DNA of 11,066 nt from JANQGH01 sp039030175 (GTDB lineage: Bacteria > Pseudomonadota > Alphaproteobacteria > DSM-16000 > Inquilinaceae). Under the pieces are notes generated by a model. It saw only the letters and a program-made list of their open reading frames with translations. It was not told the origin of the DNA and did no database searches. Of the stretch, positions 1 to 6,094 are shown one piece after another; position 1 is the first letter of the stretch, and each line of letters opens with the position of its first letter. Location of the stretch: positions 1 through 11,066 of the forward strand of contig JBCCER010000146.1 of the NCBI GenBank assembly GCA_039030175.1, given 5' to 3'. The position numbers were made by a program, and so were the translations under genes.

Positions 1-485
1 CGTAGTCGCGACAGAGCCTGAATCAGCTCATGGGGCACAGCCTCGGACAGGATCTGTTCCGGCCCCTCCGGCATGAGGCTTTGGAAGGGCAACACGATGA
101 CCGAGGGTTTGTGCGAGGGGGTGGGGGCAACCGGCGTTTCCATTTCGCTCGCGGGATGAGCTTCCTGAGGGGCGGCCGGCTCCTTCACAGCGCCCACGAA
201 ACGAAAGCCGCGCCCGCGCACCGTGCGGACGAGCCGCTGCTGTTCACCATCGTCGCCCAGCGCCTTGCGCAAAGCCTTCACGCAGCTTGAGATTGCGGCG
301 TCCGAGACGAACCGTCCGTCCCAAATCCGCTCGACGATCTCGTCCTTTGTGACGACCCGTTCCCGGTTTTCGATCAGGAAGCGCAACAGGTCGAAGACCT
401 GGGGCTCGATCGCAACGACGACGCCCGCCTGGCTCAGTTCCGCGAGATCGGTATCGAGAACGAAGTGTTCAAAGGTAACTTTCAT
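1..485 (-). CDS. Winged-helix transcriptional regulator with TolB-like domain, C-terminus outside window
   Basis: This gene is read from an ATG at 485 leftward off the window edge; 161 codons are visible. Residues about 1-98 form an OmpR/PhoB-type winged-helix DNA-binding domain: the N-terminal beta strands (FEHFVLDTDLAEL), an EPQVFDLLRFLIENR helix, the VTKDEIVERIW helix, the AAISSCVKALRKALGDD recognition region and the closing wing VRTVRGRGFRFVG. A linker rich in Pro and Ala follows. Then SVIVLPFQSL and ELIQALSRLR match the start of the TolB-like/FlgO-like domain that often follows this wing in regulators of the CadC and adenylate-cyclase/TPR type. No receiver domain precedes the wing, so it is not a classical response regulator. 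It lies 57 bp downstream of the methyltransferase on the same strand, and a hairpin occupies most of the gap. The C-terminal output (TPR or cyclase) cannot be seen. The fold is firm; target genes are unknown. Confidence 0.85.
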   Translation of the reverse strand, partial: MKVTFEHFVLDTDLAELSQAGVVVAIEPQVFDLLRFLIENRERVVTKDEIVERIWDGRFVSDAAISSCVKALRKALGDDGEQQRLVRTVRGRGFRFVGAVKEPAAPQEAHPASEMETPVAPTPSHKPSVIVLPFQSLMPEGPEQILSEAVPHELIQALSRL

Positions 486-494
486 CGCCGCTAT

Positions 495-516
495 GGTATC
501 CGTTCCGCCGGATACC
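495..516 (-). promoter_or_regulatory. Inverted repeat just upstream of the winged-helix regulator start
   Basis: GGTATCC (495-501) and GGATACC (510-516) form a perfect 7-bp inverted repeat with an 8-nt loop. It sits 9 nt upstream of the regulator's ATG and after the stop of the methyltransferase. The only purine-rich stretch (GGCGGAACGG on the minus strand) falls mostly inside the loop. It could be an operator used for autoregulation, or an RNA hairpin that controls access to the ribosome site. There is no U-tract, so a terminator is less likely. Confidence 0.35.
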
Positions 517-542
517 GCCAAGGATGGCTAAATCGGCCGCAC

Positions 543-1313
543 CTAACCGTGCCGTTTGGCCATGATGCCCACGGAGGCCGGCGATGTGTGAACTGCGTCC
601 CAATAGCCTGGCGGCGAGGTCTTTACGCAGCGCTCGGCGACCGAAACCGGCACCCAGGCGAAGTCGGCAAGGCCTGCCTCTGCAAACACAGTCTCGTAGG
701 TCTCGGGCGCCAGATAGTAATTGTCGAAATCGACCGTGCTGCCGTCTTGATTGGTGAAATGCAGGGTGATCGCGTCGCCTTCCGCCCGCGCCGGTGTCGT
801 CGACAGGCGCAGCCCGTATTTCTCGCAAGCCCCATAGTGCGACGGGTCGAGCCCCATATTGAGGTTCAGCCCGACAAACCGGCCGCCCGGCTTCATGTGC
901 CGCGCGATCGCCCTTGCGAAGGACAGCAGCAGGTCGCGCGTGTCTGCATAGTTCAAGAGGTAGACCGCCGTAACGACATCGAACTGCTTGTCGAGCGCCA
1001 AATCAGCGACGTCCCCGACTTGATAAGCGCAGCCCAGCGGCCGCTCGCGCTCGGCCGCTTCGGCCAGCGCGATCATCTCATGTGAAATATCGACGCCGAG
1101 CACCGACTCGGCGCCGGCCTGCTTCAGCAGCCGGGTGTATTGACCCTCGCCACAGGCGAGGTCCAACACCGACAGTCCATCGAGCGCACCGGCCATGCGC
1201 ATGAATGAGTGGTGGTCCACACAGTCCCGAAACGGCAGCTCCGTTGTCTTGCGAAACTGCTCGGCAATCGGGTCGAAGACCTCGCCGTTGTCATCCGAAT
1301 TCTGGTTGCTCAT
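543..1313 (-). CDS. Class I SAM-dependent methyltransferase (toxoflavin-synthase-like)
   Basis: A Rossmann-fold methyltransferase of 256 residues from the ATG at 1313. Motif I is VLDLACGEGQYTRLLKQAGA (residues 49-68). It is followed by the acidic SAM-ribose ligand in VLGVDIS (Asp about 75), motif II/III around GDVADL and FDVVTAVYLLNYA, and the post-motif KPGGRF. The LPFRDCVD start, DLACGEGQYTR and YLLNYADT wording resembles proteins annotated as toxoflavin-synthase-like methyltransferases; the substrate is not predictable here. An in-frame ATG at 1325 would add four residues (MDRA), but GGCGGA would then abut the start codon, whereas the ATG at 1313 has GGCGGA 12 nt and GGA 7 nt upstream, so 1313 is preferred. 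The gene diverges from the LysR gene over a short intergenic region, a classic arrangement for a LysR regulator and its target. The winged-helix gene downstream may be cotranscribed. Confidence 0.85.
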   Translation of the reverse strand: MSNQNSDDNGEVFDPIAEQFRKTTELPFRDCVDHHSFMRMAGALDGLSVLDLACGEGQYTRLLKQAGAESVLGVDISHEMIALAEAAERERPLGCAYQVGDVADLALDKQFDVVTAVYLLNYADTRDLLLSFARAIARHMKPGGRFVGLNLNMGLDPSHYGACEKYGLRLSTTPARAEGDAITLHFTNQDGSTVDFDNYYLAPETYETVFAEAGLADFAWVPVSVAERCVKTSPPGYWDAVHTSPASVGIMAKRHG

Positions 1314-1353
1314 CGCTCGATCCATTCCGCCGAATTTTGCGCCCTCAATCGAG

Positions 1354-1366
1354 CATAGCCCCTATG
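1354..1366. promoter_or_regulatory. Dyad between divergent methyltransferase and LysR genes (candidate operator)
   Basis: CATAG (1354-1358), CCC, then CTATG (1362-1366) is a perfect 5-3-5 inverted repeat, immediately followed by ATAG, so that CTAT-G-ATAG forms a second overlapping dyad. It lies in the middle of the short gap between the divergent methyltransferase and LysR starts. LysR-type regulators usually bind interrupted dyads in exactly this position. The match to the T-N11-A rule is not clean, so assignment to this LysR protein is inference. Confidence 0.4.
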
Positions 1367-1398
1367 ATAGCCATCGCAGATAGCAACAACAAAAGTTC

Positions 1399-2283
1399 AT
1401 GAGCACCCAGCGCTACCCGTCTTTTGCCGGCTTGAAAGCCTTCAACGCCGTTGCCTCAACCGGCAGCGTGGCCCGCGCGGGCGAGGCGCTGGGCATTTCC
1501 GCCTCCTCGATCAGCCATCAGCTGAAAGCCTTCGAAAAAGAGTTGGGCGTGCGCCTGTTCGAAAACCGGCAGGGCAAGCTGCATCTGACGGTCGATGGCG
1601 AGCAGTATTTCCTGTCGATCAAAGGCCCGATGGCGCAGATCCTGGAGGCGACGGAGGATGTCCGCTCCGCCCCCGGCCGTCGGCGCGTGTCGCTGACCCT
1701 CACCCCCTCCTTCGCCGCCAACTGGCTGATGCCGCGCATGCGCGACCTCAACAACCAGCACCCGGACCTGGAGCTGGACCTCATCTCCACCACCCGCGTG
1801 GTCGACCTCTTCCGTGAGAACATAGACGTCGCGATCAGGCGCGGCGTGGTCGAGCGCGCGGGCTGCATCGCCGAGCCGTTAGTGGACGAAACCGTGGCCC
1901 CCGTCCTGTCGCCGGACCTCTGGCAGACCCTCAATGGCGCGGCTCTGGCCGACGCCTTCCAGACCGCCCGCGCCCTCGTCAACACAACGCTCTTGACCGA
2001 ATGGGATTCCTGGTCCGCCGCTCGCGGCATCTCCCCACCGCCGATGAAACAACGCTTCAACCTGGAAACCTACGAGCTCACGGTGAAGGCCGCCCGCGAC
2101 GGATTGGGCATCGCGCTGGGCCGCAAACCGTTGGTGGATGATCTGATCGCGACGGGCGAACTGGTCGCACCGTTCGATGCCAGCGGAGCGGAGAATGTGG
2201 GGTATTTTCTGGTCTATCGCGACGGGGACTTGTCGTCGGATGTGAAGCGGTTGTTGGCGTGGTTACGGGGGCAAAGGGGGTGA
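1399..2283 (+). CDS. LysR-family transcriptional regulator (GcvA-like)
   Basis: A full-length LysR-type regulator of 294 residues. The N-terminal winged helix-turn-helix spans about residues 8-65, with FAGLKAFNAVASTGSVARAG, the recognition helix around ISASSISHQLKAFEKELG and the wing VRLFENR. A linker helix follows (to about 88). The substrate-binding domain begins near residue 97 with TLTPSFAANWLMPRM, and HPDLEL, VDLFRENIDVAIRRG and DGLGIALGRKPLV give the two-lobed periplasmic-binding fold. The FAANWLMPR and IDVAIRRG wording is characteristic of the GcvA-like branch. The effector cannot be read from sequence. It is transcribed away from the methyltransferase, which is its most likely target along with itself. 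Codon use is GC-rich and normal for the window, in sharp contrast to the next gene downstream. Confidence 0.93.
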   Translation: MSTQRYPSFAGLKAFNAVASTGSVARAGEALGISASSISHQLKAFEKELGVRLFENRQGKLHLTVDGEQYFLSIKGPMAQILEATEDVRSAPGRRRVSLTLTPSFAANWLMPRMRDLNNQHPDLELDLISTTRVVDLFRENIDVAIRRGVVERAGCIAEPLVDETVAPVLSPDLWQTLNGAALADAFQTARALVNTTLLTEWDSWSAARGISPPPMKQRFNLETYELTVKAARDGLGIALGRKPLVDDLIATGELVAPFDASGAENVGYFLVYRDGDLSSDVKRLLAWLRGQRG

Positions 2284-2472
2284 TCTTCTTAATCAAGCTG
2301 AAGCAATTTCCAGCTCAACGATCGAGATAATCAACTTTTGCGCTTTATGACGTGGATAGGTATGAATACCGCAACAGTCGCTAGTGGATGCGGGCAATTT
2401 AGCTTCCTTAAGCTGGCTAATAGAAAAATTTGACCAGATGCGTTTTATCTTTTCAAGTTTGGAGTGTCAGGA
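2284..2472 (+). other. AT-rich intergenic region upstream of the DUF2971 gene
   Basis: No gene is supported here. Base composition changes abruptly just after the LysR stop codon. A perfect inverted repeat GGTAT-GA-ATACC lies at 2359-2370, overlapping a weak promoter-like pair (TTGCGC at 2338-2343, 17-nt spacer, TATGAA at 2361-2366). A second small inverted repeat, AGCTT-CCTT-AAGCT, lies near 2400-2413. No terminator with a T-tract is visible for the LysR gene. The GGAG ribosome site at 2461-2464 belongs to the DUF2971 gene. Confidence 0.4.
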
Positions 2473-3468
2473 ATGGCAGAGACCATAGATGAGCCGGACT
2501 ACGGCCTAGGTTTCCTAAGAGCATTATGGTGGCCTATCAGAGACAGAGATAAATTCTACCCTTTGCACGCCACAAAAAAATATAACTTCCTCAACTGGAT
2601 ATCAGACGCACAAAAAGTATACCACTATACAAATACCGAGGCATTAATAGGTATCGTTTCTGATCATGGATTCTGGATGACCCATCATGCGTATCTTAAT
2701 GACTATAGTGAGTACTTGCATGGGAAAGAAATGGCAATCGATGTATTGAATGCTCTTTTAAAGAAAGATCGATTTTCTAAATTTAGCGAAATCATCGAAG
2801 GTACGGTCGAAAATTTAGCGAATAGCGATGATCTCGCCTACTACATCACCTCTTTCACAAGAGAGCGCGACAGCCTCGAACAATGGCGGGCATATGGAAA
2901 AACTGGAGGTATAAACATTGAGCTAGATGCTCAAGGGCACGGCGGTGATGTTGGCATGGCGCCAGACTTAATGTTTCATAAAGTTATTTACGAAGATAAG
3001 GAAAAGGTAGAGTCGTCTATTTTTTGGGTTAGAAGATTTTTCATAGAATACAATATAGATAGAAAGGTTGTTGGCCCAATCATAGGAGATGATGCCGAAG
3101 ATTGGATTCAACATTTATCAAGCAGACTGAGGTACACATTTACCAGCTTCAAGCATTCCGCGTTTAAAGAAGAAAATGAAGTTAGAATAATTGTTCCTGA
3201 GTCTTTTAAGGATCGCTTCGTTAAAAGCCACTATCGAGCAAAATCTGGTGCAATTGTCGAGTACCTAAAGACAAATGAATATTCAAAGCTACTTCCTGGA
3301 AATTCAGAAGCAATACCAAAGGCATCACCATTGAGTATTAAGTCAATCATTGTTGGACCTCAGCCGGAACGGAAGATGGTGGCGCAATCAGTTGGTGCCT
3401 TTATGCGCGAAAACGGATACCCAAACGTGGAGATTGAATTTTCAAAGGCTCCATACAGGTCAATCTGA
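2473..3468 (+). CDS. DUF2971 domain protein on an AT-rich, probably acquired segment
   Basis: A 331-residue cytoplasmic-looking protein with no signal peptide or membrane segment. GGAG at 2461-2464 is spaced 8 nt from the ATG at 2473, so this start is preferred over an in-frame GTG at 2464 that would overlap the ribosome site. Family signs of DUF2971 occur in order: VYHYTN (His51-Tyr52-Thr53), WMTHHAYLNDYSEYLHG (Asn76-Asp77, Glu80), ITSFTRERDSLEQWRAYGKTG (Ser127, Trp138, Tyr141), KEENEVRII (Glu233-Glu236, Arg238) and a late IIVGPQ strand. The biochemical role of the family is not established. The early H-Y-T and the late E-x-E/R block recall ADP-ribosyltransferase-like folds, but this is inference. 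The gene is much richer in A and T than its neighbours and uses AGA, ATA and TTA codons freely, which points to recent transfer. It stands alone, with no mobility gene nearby. Confidence 0.85.
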   Translation: MAETIDEPDYGLGFLRALWWPIRDRDKFYPLHATKKYNFLNWISDAQKVYHYTNTEALIGIVSDHGFWMTHHAYLNDYSEYLHGKEMAIDVLNALLKKDRFSKFSEIIEGTVENLANSDDLAYYITSFTRERDSLEQWRAYGKTGGINIELDAQGHGGDVGMAPDLMFHKVIYEDKEKVESSIFWVRRFFIEYNIDRKVVGPIIGDDAEDWIQHLSSRLRYTFTSFKHSAFKEENEVRIIVPESFKDRFVKSHYRAKSGAIVEYLKTNEYSKLLPGNSEAIPKASPLSIKSIIVGPQPERKMVAQSVGAFMRENGYPNVEIEFSKAPYRSI

Positions 3469-3853
3469 CCTTCAAGCACGGTTACCTTTGACCTTGGCTG
3501 CGCGAAGGGCATCTCAATCCCAGACGGTTGTACACCTACACTCCAGTGTGCTGTCTTCCAGGCTGCAATCTCCCCAATCAAACCCACGATCAGCACCGTC
3601 GCCGCGCTGCTGACAAGCGCGAGAAGAGTGTGGTCTGCGGCTGCGCAACTATCCAGGATAGTGAGTTGCGCAGCGACGAGATGATCGCCAACGAACTGCA
3701 CAGAGAGGGTAATCGGCTGACAGTGCCGCTCGGTTGAGGGCTTAGGCTGCGGCTTTCTGGTGTGTCTCCTTTCTGGTTGTGTTGGTTGGTTTTGGCAGTC
3801 CGTCAGCGAAGGCCTTTTGTGCGCTGTCCTGGCTCAGCGTCGCACAAATCATG
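3469..3853. other. Region without a convincing gene, between the DUF2971 gene and the Zur promoter
   Basis: Composition returns from AT-rich to mixed across this stretch. Short open frames on both strands show no recognisable domain and no good ribosome site. Visible structure includes the 35-nt near-palindrome at 3640-3674, an imperfect direct repeat of a pyrimidine/TG-rich motif (CTTTCTGGTGTGT at about 3763 and CTTTCTGGTTGTG at about 3779), and a minus-strand frame from 3852 to 3742 encoding 36 residues and ending GCC GCA GCC TAA. The stretch may be a worn junction between the acquired DUF2971 segment and the native zinc operon. Confidence 0.4.
3640..3674. repeat. 35-nt interrupted palindrome
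   Basis: The outer arms GCTGCGCAA (3640-3648) and TTGCGCAGC (3666-3674) are perfect reverse complements. Inside them ACTATCC (3648-3654), a single A, and GGATAGT (3656-3662) form a second perfect dyad; the only asymmetry is a three-base insert GAG at 3663-3665. As RNA it would make a long bulged hairpin; as DNA it could be a protein-binding dyad or a relic of a mobile-element end. No T-tract follows it on either strand. Confidence 0.6.
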
Positions 3854-3882
3854 TTGAGTTATGTTATAACATAACATATACG
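3854..3882 (+). promoter_or_regulatory. Promoter of the zinc operon containing a Zur-like box
   Basis: TTGAGT at 3854-3859 and TATACG at 3877-3882 are separated by exactly 17 nt and fit a sigma-70 type promoter (four of six matches each). The 18-bp perfect palindrome GTTATGTTATAACATAAC (3858-3875) fills the spacer. Its ATGTTATAACAT core is the form known for Zur operators in alphaproteobacteria, and all three downstream genes belong to families tied to zinc limitation. Zur with bound zinc sitting between -35 and -10 would exclude RNA polymerase, so the operon should be on when zinc is scarce. The palindrome is seen directly; its binding by Zur is a strong inference. Confidence 0.85.
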
Positions 3883-4068
3883 ATGCGCTGGTGATCTTGG
3901 GGGACCGTCGGTGAGCAGTCAGGGCGATGCGAACGGATGTGCTGGCGGTTCTCCGTCGGAGCGCTCTCACCTCCGAGCGGTCCGGCGCCCACCCAAGCTC
4001 GCCATGATGCGCCAAAGCGCCGCGCCTCAAGCGCAAGCGCTCGCTTCGTAACGGACACGAGTGAATCC
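3883..4068 (+). other. Long GC-rich leader between the Zur promoter and the GTPase gene
   Basis: About 180 nt separate the predicted transcription start from the GTPase ATG. The leader can form local hairpins (CTCCG-T-CGGAG near 3952, and CGCTC with GAGCG shortly after). Two short open frames with passable ribosome sites lie in it: GTG 3911 to stop 4051 (46 residues, preceded by GGGGGA) and ATG 3927 to stop 4007 (26 residues, preceded by AGGG). Neither resembles a known peptide. They may be chance frames or a translated leader. Confidence 0.35.
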
Positions 4069-5289
4069 ATGAATGCTCAAGACAACCGCCTTCCCGTCAC
4101 CGTCCTGTCGGGGTTTCTCGGCGCGGGCAAGACGACGCTGCTGAACCGTGTGCTGAACAATCGCGAGGGGCGGCGCGTTGCGGTCATCGTCAACGACATG
4201 TCCGAGGTGAATATCGACGCCGATCTGGTGCGTGCGGATACCGAGCTCAGCCGCACCAACGAGACGCTGGTCGAGATGTCGAACGGCTGCATTTGCTGCA
4301 CGCTGCGCGACGATCTGCTGGCCGAGGTGCGGCGCCTCGCCGAAGAAGGCCGGTTCGATTACCTGCTGATCGAGTCGACCGGCATCTCCGAGCCATTGCC
4401 GGTCGCCGCCACCTTCGACTTTCGCGACGCCGACGGTGAAAGCCTAGCGGACGTCGCCCGCATCGATACGATGGTGACGGTCGTGGATGCGGTGAACTTG
4501 CTCAAAGACTATTCCAGCTACGACTTCCTGCGCGATCGCGGCGAAACGATGGGGGAAGAGGACGAGCGGACGCTCGTCCATCTCCTGACCGACCAGATCG
4601 AATTCGCCGACGTGGTGATCCTGAACAAGGTGGCGGACGCGGAGTGGCACCAGGTAGATGCCGCCCGCAAAATCATCCGCAGCTTGAATGCCGACGCGCG
4701 GATTATCGAGGCCAATCACTCAAACGTGCCGGCAGACGCTATCCTCGACACAGGCCTGTTCGACTTTGAGAAGGCACACGAACACCCAATGTGGGCCAAG
4801 GAGCTTTACGGTTTCGCCGATCACGTGCCGGAAACCGAAGAGTATGGCGTCGCGAGCTTTGTCTACCGCGCCCGTCGTCCTTTTGTGCCGGAGAAGATCA
4901 ACGCTCTGCTCAATGGAGAGCTGCCAGGCGTCATCCGCGCCAAAGGACATTTCTGGATCGCGACGCGGCCGGACTGGGTCGCCGAGTTCTCGTTGGCCGG
5001 CTCGATGTCCAGCGTCTCACCGCTTGGGACATGGTGGGCCGCCGTGCCCATGGAACGTTGGCCTGGAGGCGACACCGGGGCGCGGTCCTACATCACATCG
5101 CATTGGCAAGACCCGTGGGGCGACCGGCGGCAGGAGATTGTTTTCATCGGGGCTGGCATCGATTGGCCTGCGCTGAAGGCGCGGCTCGACGACTGTCTTG
5201 TCCCCACGCATCTCGCACAAGGCCCCGACGCACTACCCGACCTGCCGGACCCATTCCCACTCTGGCGACGGACGGAGGCGGCAGCGTGA
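4069..5289 (+). CDS. COG0523/CobW-family GTPase, Zur-regulated zinc metallochaperone
   Basis: A 406-residue G3E-family P-loop GTPase. Walker A is SGFLGAGKTT (residues 14-23). The conserved metal-binding motif GCICC follows at 73-77 (Cys74, Cys76, Cys77). Further motifs are the Glu/Ser/Thr switch region IESTGISEPLPVA (101-113), ILNKVAD base recognition (184-190), and a complete CobW C-terminal domain from about 260 (ASFVYRARRPFVPEKINALL) to the end. Members of this family that are controlled by Zur, such as ZagA/ZigA types, use GTP hydrolysis to hand zinc to client enzymes in the cytoplasm. There is no long His-rich stretch, only HEH at 237-239. The guanine-specificity motif reads NKVAD rather than the usual NKxD. 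The frame stays open upstream to 3937, but family homology starts only just after the ATG at 4069. The next gene overlaps its stop codon. Start choice rests on homology; the ribosome site is weak. Confidence 0.93.
   Translation: MNAQDNRLPVTVLSGFLGAGKTTLLNRVLNNREGRRVAVIVNDMSEVNIDADLVRADTELSRTNETLVEMSNGCICCTLRDDLLAEVRRLAEEGRFDYLLIESTGISEPLPVAATFDFRDADGESLADVARIDTMVTVVDAVNLLKDYSSYDFLRDRGETMGEEDERTLVHLLTDQIEFADVVILNKVADAEWHQVDAARKIIRSLNADARIIEANHSNVPADAILDTGLFDFEKAHEHPMWAKELYGFADHVPETEEYGVASFVYRARRPFVPEKINALLNGELPGVIRAKGHFWIATRPDWVAEFSLAGSMSSVSPLGTWWAAVPMERWPGGDTGARSYITSHWQDPWGDRRQEIVFIGAGIDWPALKARLDDCLVPTHLAQGPDALPDLPDPFPLWRRTEAAA
5274..5278 (+). promoter_or_regulatory. Ribosome binding site that sets the GTG start of the DUF1826 gene
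   Basis: GGAGG lies inside the end of the GTPase gene, 7 nt before a GTG at 5286. That GTG overlaps the GTPase stop as GTGA. This identifies the start of the DUF1826 gene in a frame that is otherwise open far upstream. Confidence 0.75.
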
Positions 5290-5921
5290 ATCTGATCCGC
5301 AAGATCGCGCGGGGTAGCGCAATCGACACAGGCGTTGCCGTCACGACCGATAACCTGTCGGCAATTCACCGCCCAGGCTGTGCTGCGGTGATTTGGCAGC
5401 GGCAAACCGCGCCAAGCGTTCAGTCTTGGATCGATACTCTAAGGCCCAAGCATCTGCCGAGAGCGCGCACGGTTGTTCGGCCCGCTGACGTGCGTGAAGC
5501 GGTTCTCCAAGTCTGCGAGGCGTCAGCCACCCCAGATTGTGCCGAACGCGACTGGCTCATCGACGATGTGACATCCCTGGCGAACACCTTCGCCGGTCTG
5601 ATGCGCGCGCCTTATCTGCGCCTGCGCTTTGACGTCGTGACCACTAACATGTGCCGGAAGTTCCATATTGACGCCGTCACGGCGCGTCTCATCTGTACCT
5701 ACCGTGGTATGGGCACCCAATACGGCATCGTAAACGGCGGAGTGGACCCAAGACGGGTGTTCACCGTGCCAACGGGCGCGCCCATCTTACTCCGCGGCAC
5801 ACTCTGGCCGGAGCACCCCCAGGCCGGACTTCGGCATCGGTCGCCGCCCATCGAGGGCACGGGCGAGACGCGACTCGTAATGGTTCTCGACCCGGTCACG
5901 GGCGCCGACGAGGACGGATAA
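5286..5921 (+). CDS. DUF1826 protein, coupled to the zinc GTPase; possible Fe(II)/2OG oxygenase fold
   Basis: A 211-residue protein starting with GTG, translationally coupled to the GTPase through a GTGA overlap. The sequence fits DUF1826: an N-terminal part with IHRPGCAAVIWQR (27-39), a middle helix region WLIDDVTSLANTFAGLM (90-106), then the strongly conserved core LRLRFDVVTTNMCRKFHID (111-129) and ARLICTYRGMGTQY (133-146). A late LRHRSPP (182-188) and ETRLVMVLDP (194-203) close the protein. DUF1826 genes are known to sit beside Zur-controlled COG0523 genes, but no activity is established. The spacing of His127-x-Asp129, His184 and Arg196 matches the iron triad and 2-oxoglutarate-binding Arg of double-stranded beta-helix dioxygenases; this is my inference. 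No signal peptide is seen, so it should be cytoplasmic. Family assignment is firm, enzyme class tentative. Confidence 0.88.
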   Translation: MNLIRKIARGSAIDTGVAVTTDNLSAIHRPGCAAVIWQRQTAPSVQSWIDTLRPKHLPRARTVVRPADVREAVLQVCEASATPDCAERDWLIDDVTSLANTFAGLMRAPYLRLRFDVVTTNMCRKFHIDAVTARLICTYRGMGTQYGIVNGGVDPRRVFTVPTGAPILLRGTLWPEHPQAGLRHRSPPIEGTGETRLVMVLDPVTGADEDG

Positions 5922-5987
5922 CAGACGGCTCTGGCGAGCTGCACGAACCACGGGCGAACGCGATGCGGCGCTGAACGCCCAGTTGGA

Positions 5988-6030
5988 CCAGGCGGAACAG
6001 AAGACCTGGCACCTGACCGTTCTGTCCGCC
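5988..6030 (+). other. Possible hairpin between the DUF1826 and AztD genes
   Basis: GGCGGAACAG (5991-6000) is nearly the reverse complement of CTGTCCGCC (6022-6030), with one bulged A, and CCAGG/CCTGG (5988-5992 and 6005-6009) offers an alternative pairing. The gap of 173 nt between these two genes holds no supported gene and no second Zur-like palindrome. The structure could stabilise or partly terminate the message. Confidence 0.25.
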
Positions 6031-6094
6031 CCGCATAAGCGCCGCGAGATACGAACGGGTCATGATCAATCAACGACCAACGAAGGTAATCGAG

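Noticed and set aside
465..1085. Plus-strand open frame of 206 codons
   Set aside because: It is antisense to the methyltransferase, whose motif I and flanking motifs are unambiguous.
3360..3701. Minus-strand frame with a hydrophobic stretch
   Set aside because: It overlaps the end of the DUF2971 gene, lacks a ribosome site and any family motif; the hydrophobic run is probably fortuitous.
3937..4068. N-terminal extension of the COG0523 protein by 44 residues
   Set aside because: Family homology begins a few residues after the ATG at 4069; the extension is Pro/Arg/Ala-rich with no motif.
4791..5285. Open frame continuous with, and upstream of, the DUF1826 gene
   Set aside because: It overlaps the COG0523 C-terminal domain in another frame, is Arg-rich, and the GGAGG plus GTG at 5286 gives a proper start for DUF1826.
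5922..6094. Possible second Zur box or separate promoter for AztD
   Set aside because: No ATGTTATAACAT-like palindrome or clear promoter pair was found in this gap.
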